Source: Bugula neritina (lineage: Eukaryota; Bryozoa; Gymnolaemata; Cheilostomatida; Bugulidae). Taken from it: a stretch of 64,000 bases of DNA. The DNA is taken from NCBI GenBank assembly GCA_964035545.1, contig CAXIUT010000230.1:1736001-1800000 (forward strand). The letters are read 5' to 3'. This document shows, piece by piece, positions 58,047 to 64,000 of the stretch. The notes beneath the pieces were generated by a model that was given only the letters and a program-made list of their open reading frames with translations, did no database searches and had not been told where the DNA came from. The stretch's first letter is position 1; every line of letters begins with the position of its first letter. The position numbers and the translations under genes are program-made.

Positions 58047-61000
58047 TTACACTCTAACATACTGAAATATGCTGTAGCATACTGAAATACGCTGCAACAC
58101 ATTGAAATATACTGCAACATACCGAAATGAATGGTAAACTAGCGAAATAAACTGTACCATAATGAAACATACCGGAACATACTGCAACATAATCAAATAT
58201 ACTGTAACACACTGAAATATGCTACAAGATACTGAAATATACTGCAACATACTGAAACGTACGCAACATACTGAAATTCGCTGCAACATACTGTAATATA
58301 CTGCAAGGTAGTGCAAAATACTGAGTACACTGTGTCATACTGAAATACACTGCAACATACTGCAAGATATTGCAACATACTGAGATACACTGTGACACAC
58401 TGAAATATACTGCAACATACTGCAACATACTGCAACATACTGCAACATACTGAACTACACTGTAACATATTGAAATACATTGCAACACATTGAAATATAC
58501 TGCATCTTTTTGAAACATACTGCAACATACTGAATTACACTCTAACATACTGAAATATGCTGTAGCATACTGAAAAACACTACAACTCACTGAAGTATAG
58601 TGTAATATACGGAAATGTACTGCAACATGCCAAAATATACTGCAACATACTGAAATACACTGTAACATATTGAAATACACTGCAACATACTGCAACATAC
58701 TGAAATACACTGTAACATATTGAAATACACTGCAACACACTGCAACATACTGCAACATACTGAAATACACTGGAATTAACTTCAACATACGGCAACATAC
58801 TGAAATACACTGTGGCACACTGAAATACACTGCAACATACTGCAACATACTGCAACTTACTGAAATACACTGTAACATATTGAAATACACTGCAACATAC
58901 TGCAACATACTGCAACATACTGAAATACACTGGAACTTACTGAAATGTACTGCGACACATTAAAATATACTGTAACATACTGAAATATACTTCAACATGC
59001 TGCAACATACCAAAATACAATGTAACATACTGAAATAGATTGCAACACATTGAAATATACTGCAACATACTGCAACATACTGCAACATACTGCAACATAC
59101 TGAATTACACTCTAACATACTGAAATATGCTGTAGCATACTGAAAAACACTACAACTCACTGAAGTATAGTGTAATATACAGAAATGTACTGTAACATAC
59201 TGAAGCATACGGCAACATACTGAAATACACTGTAACATATTGAAATACACTGCAACATACTGCAACATACCGAAATACACTGGAACATATTGAAATACAC
59301 TGCAACCCATCGAAATATACTGCAACACACTGAAACATACAGCAACATACTGAAATATTCTGCAACATACTGCAACATACTAAAATACACTGTAACATAC
59401 TGAAATACATTGCAAAACAATAAAATATACTGCAACATACTAAAACATACTGCAACATACTGAAACATACTGCAACATACTGAAACATACTGAATTACAC
59501 TCTAACATACTGAAATATGGTGTAGCACACTGAAATACACTGCAACACACTGAAGTGCACTGTAATATACAGAAATGTGCTGCAACATACTGAATTATAC
59601 TGCAACATACTGCAACATACTGAAATACACTGTAACATAACGAAATACACTGCAACACATTGAAATATACTGCAACATACTGAAATGATTGGTAAACTAG
59701 TGAAATGTACTGTAACATCATGAAACATACCGGAACATTCTGCAACATAATGAAATATACTGTAGCACACTGAAATATGCTGCACGATACTGAAATATAC
59801 TGTAACATACTGAAATGTACGCAACATACTGAAGTACGCTGCAACATACTGATTTATACTGCAAGATACTGCAACATACTGAATTCCACTGTAACATACT
59901 GAAATACACTGCAACATACTGCAACATACTGAATTACACTGGAACATATTGAAATACACTGCAACACTTTGAAATATACTGCAACACACTGAAACATATG
60001 GCAACATACCGAAATACACTGCGACACGTTGACAAATACTGCAACATACTGAAATATACTGCAAGTGGTGCAACATACTGAAATATACTGTACTATACTA
60101 AAAATCTTTGCAAAACAATAAAATATACTGCAACATACTGAAACATACTGCAACATACTGAAATATACTGTAACATACTGAGACACACTATAACATATTG
60201 AAATATACTGCAACATACTGAATTACACTCTAACATACTGAAGTATGCTGTAGCATACTGAAATACACTGCCACACACTGAAGTATACTGTATTATACAG
60301 AAATGTACTGCAACATACTGAATTATACTACAACACACTGCAACATATTGAAATACACTGTAACATAACGAAATACATTGCAACACCTTGAAATATACTG
60401 CAACATACCGAAATGAATGGTAAACAAGTGAAATATACTGTAACACAATGAAACATACAGGAAAATACTGCACTATAATGAAATATACTGTAGCACACTG
60501 AAAGATACTGCACGATACTGAAATATTCTGTACCATACTGAAATGTACGCAACATACTGAAGTTTGCTGCAACATACTGATTTATACTCCAAGATATTGC
60601 AACATACTGAAATACACTGTAACAAACTGAAATACACTGCAACATACTGCAACATACTGAGTTACACTGGAACATATTGAAATACCCTGCAACACTTTGA
60701 AATATACTGCAACACACTGAAACATCTGGCAACATACAGAAGTACACTGCGAGACGTTGAAAAATACTGCAACATACTGAAATACATTGGGACACACTGA
60801 AATACACTGCAACATACTGCAACCTACCACAACGTACTGAAGTATACCGTGACGCCTTATAATATACTGCAACATACTAAAATACACTGCAACATACTGA
60901 AATACATTGCAACACATTAAAACATACTGCAACATATTGAAACGTACTGCAACATACTGAAATATACTGCAACATACTGAAATACTCTATAACATATTGA

Positions 61001-62447
61001 AATATACTGCAACATACTGAATTACACTCTAACATACTGAAATATGCTGTAGCATACTGAAATACACTGCAACACATTGAAATATACTGCAACATACCGA
61101 AATGAATGGTAAACTAGCGAAATAAACTGTAACATAATGAAACATACCGGAACATACTGCAAGATAATAAAATATACTGTAACACACTGAAATATACTGC
61201 AAGATACTGAAATATACTGCAACATACTGAAACGTAAGCAACATACTGAAATACGCTGCGACATACTGTAATATACTGCAAGATACTGCAAAATACTGAG
61301 TACACTGTGTCATACTGAAATACACTGCAACATACTGCAAGATCTTGCAACATACTGAAATACACTGTAACATATTGAAATACACTGCATCATACTGCAC
61401 CATACTGAAATACACTGAAACATATTGATATATACTGCAACACATTGAAATATACTGCAACACACTGAAACATAAGGCAACATACTGAAATATACTGCGA
61501 CACATTGAAATATACTGCAACATACTAAAATATACTGCAACATACTGCAACATCCTAAAATACACTGTAACATACTGAAATACACTGCAACAACTTGAAA
61601 AATACTGCAACATACCTAAACATTCGGCAACATACTAAAATACACTATAACATATTGAAATATGCTGTAGCATACTGAAGTATGCTGCCACACACTGAAG
61701 TATACTGTAATATACAGAAATGTACTGTAACATACTGAAACATACTGCAACATAGTGCAACGTACGGAAATACACTGTAACATAATGAAATACACTGCAA
61801 CACATTGAAATATACTGCAACATAACGAAATAAATGGTAAACTAGTGGAATATACTGTAACACACTGAAATTGACTGCAAGATACTGAGATATACTGTAA
61901 CATACTGAAGTACGCTGCCACATACTGAAATATACTGCAAGAAACTGCAACATACTGAAATACTCTGGAACATATTGAAATACACTGCAACACTCTGAAA
62001 AATACTGCAACACACTGAAACATACGGCAACATACCGAAGTAAACTGCGACACGTTGAAAATTACTGCAACATACTGAAATATACTGTAACACACTGAAA
62101 TATACTGCAAGATACTGAAATATACAACAACATACTGAAACGTACGCAACATACTGAAATACGGTGCAACATACTGTAATATCTTGCAAGATACTGCAAA
62201 ATACTGAGTACACTGTGTCATACTGAAATACACTGCAACATACTGCAACATACCACAACGTACTGATATATACCGCGACGCATTAAAATATACTGCAACA
62301 TACGAAAATACACTGCAACATACTGAAATACATTGCAACACATGAAAACATACTGCAACATATTGAAACGTACTGCAACATACTGAAATATATTGCAACA
62401 TACTGAAATACTCTATAACATATTGAAATATACTGCAACATACTGAA
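58047..62447. repeat. Higher-order array J, unit 4 (4,401 bp)
   Basis: Longest unit. It differs from unit 3 by a foreign-type patch at about 59.24-60.33 kb (net gain 519 bp) and a precise 40-bp deletion near 61,650. Confidence 0.88.
59240..60330. repeat. Patch of 42.7-43.9 kb type inside array J
   Basis: This stretch matches about 42,715-43,850 at an offset of 16,526 at the left and 16,486 at the right. The neighbouring units of array J do not have it at the equivalent place. Shared variants include GGTAAACTAGTGAAATGTAC, GAATTCCACTG and TTTGCAAAACAATAAAA. It is still satellite DNA. Confidence 0.82.
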
Positions 62448-64000
62448 TTACACTCTAACATACTGAAATATGCTGTAGCATACTGAAATACGCTGCAACA
62501 CATTGAAATATACTGCAACATACCGAAATGAATGGTAAACTAGCGAAATAAACTGTAACATAATGAAACATACCGGAACATACTGCAACATAATCAAATA
62601 TACTGTAACACACTGAAATATGCTACAAGATACTGAAATATACTGCAACATACTGAAACGTACGCAACATACTGAAATACGCTTCAACATACTGTAATAT
62701 ACTGCAAGGTAGTGCAAAATACTGAGTACACTGTGTCATACTGAAATACACTGCAACATACTGCAAGATATTGCAACATACTGAGATACACTGTGACACA
62801 CTGAAATATACTGCAACATACTGCAACATACTGCAACATACTGCAACATACTGAACTACACTGTAACATATTGAAATACATTGCAACACATTGAAATATA
62901 CTGCATCTTTTTGAAACATACTGCAACATACTGAATTACACTCTAACATACTGAAATATGCTGTAGCATACTGAAAAACACTACAACTCACTGAAGTATA
63001 GTGTAATATACGGAAATGTACTGCAACATGCCAAAATATACTGCAACATACTGAAATACACTGTAACATATTGAAATACACTGCAACATACTGCAACATA
63101 CTGAAATACACTGTAACATATTGAAATACACTGCAACACACTGCAACATACTGCAACATACTGAAATACACTGGAACTAACTTCAACATACGGCAACATA
63201 CTGAAATACACTGTGGCACACTGAAATACACTGCAACATACTGCAACACACTGCAACTTACTGAAATACACTGTAACATATTGAAATACACTGCAACATA
63301 CTGCAACATACTGCAACATACTGAAATACACTGGAACTTACTGAAATGTACTGCGACACATTAAAATATACTGTAACATACTGAAATATACTTCAACATG
63401 CTGCAACACAACAAAATACAATGTAACATACTGAAATAGATTGCAACACATTGAAATATACTGCAACATACTGAAACATACTGCAACATACTGAAATATA
63501 CTGCAATATACTGAATTACACTATAACATATTGAAATATACTGCAAGATACTGAATTACACTCTAACATACTGAAATATGCTGTAGCATACTGAATTACA
63601 CTGCAACACACTGAAGTATACTCTAATATACTGAAATGTACTGCGACATACTGAATTATACTGCAACATACTGCAACATACTGAAATACACTGTAACATA
63701 ATGAAATATGCTGGAGCACACTTAAATACACCGCAACACACTGAAGTATACTGTAATATACTGAAATGTACTGCAACATACTGGAATATACCGTAACACA
63801 CTGATATATACTCTAACATACCGAAATACACTGTAACATACTGAAATAAACTGCAACCTACTGCGATATACTGAATTACACTTGAACATAATGAAATACA
63901 CTGAAACACATTGAAATATACTGCAAGATACCGAAAAGAATGGTAAACTAGTGAAATATACTGTTACATAATGAAACATACCGGAACATACTGCAACATA
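62448..64000. repeat. Higher-order array J, unit 5 (partial)
   Basis: Matches the start of unit 4 at offset 4,401. From about 63.36 kb it matches unit 3 at offset 8,323, so it does not carry the 59.2-60.3 kb patch in the part visible. Cut by the window end. Confidence 0.87.

Larger units (their letters stand above)
42454..64000. repeat. 10/20-bp satellite array, right segment
   Basis: The longest uninterrupted satellite stretch, running off the end of the window. It holds an almost perfect 1,237-bp tandem duplication (43,075-45,537). From about 47.2 kb it is organised as a higher-order array with units of 3.2 to 4.4 kb. The basic step stays 10 bp. Runs of four or more GCAACATACT monomers occur near 54,490, 58,410 and 59,060. 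No unique sequence interrupts it. I see no gene, RNA or transposon in these 21.5 kb. Confidence 0.98.

Noticed and set aside
1-64000. Calling the array a centromere
   Set aside because: A long satellite with higher-order units fits a centromere, but sequence alone cannot show it. No known centromere-protein motif (for example a CENP-B box) was recognised.
1-64000. Telomere or subtelomere repeat
   Set aside because: No TTAGGG-type run is present, and the unit is longer and of different composition.

Overview
The window is almost entirely one eukaryotic satellite array. About 60 of 64 kb (roughly 94%) is a degenerate tandem repeat. Its basic step is 10 bp (ATACTGAAAT and ATACTGCAAC alternating, so a 20-bp dimer), grouped into higher-order blocks of 1 to 5 kb that have been duplicated repeatedly. 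I find no gene that I would call protein-coding and no tRNA or rRNA gene. The many long open frames on the minus strand follow arithmetically from a 20-bp repeat whose reverse complement has no stop codon.

Organism: a eukaryote, most likely an animal, but I cannot name it. The evidence is the scale of the satellite, terminal-inverted-repeat DNA transposons, a tRNA-derived SINE-like head with pol III A and B boxes, AT-rich non-coding filler, and no bacterial gene organisation.

Layout: 1-13,297 is satellite with block duplications at offsets of about 4.7, 6.65 and 3.0 kb. 13,298-15,858 is a 2,561-bp non-autonomous transposon with TIRs of about 130 bp, flanked by AC, with a SINE-like head inside. 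15,859-28,594 is satellite of the same subfamily as the left end. 28,595-29,350 is a 756-bp transposon-like element with TIRs of about 22 bp and a TA target duplication. 29,351-40,051 is satellite of a second subfamily. 40,052-40,365 and 42,137-42,453 are two truncated, inverted relatives of the 756-bp element, carried on a 2.1-kb duplication. 42,454-64,000 is satellite containing a near-perfect 1,237-bp tandem duplication and then a large higher-order array from 47.2 kb to the window end. The units of that array measure 3,223, 3,692, 3,922 and 4,401 bp in order.

The most informative points are these. The two complete transposons can each be compared with an unoccupied paralogous site inside the same window, which fixes their ends to the base. 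Diagnostic variants divide the array into subfamilies that change near the 756-bp insertion. The higher-order units differ by indels that are often exact multiples of the 10- or 20-bp step. The repeat step is close to one DNA helical turn. There are no genes working together here; the story is satellite turnover and transposon insertion.
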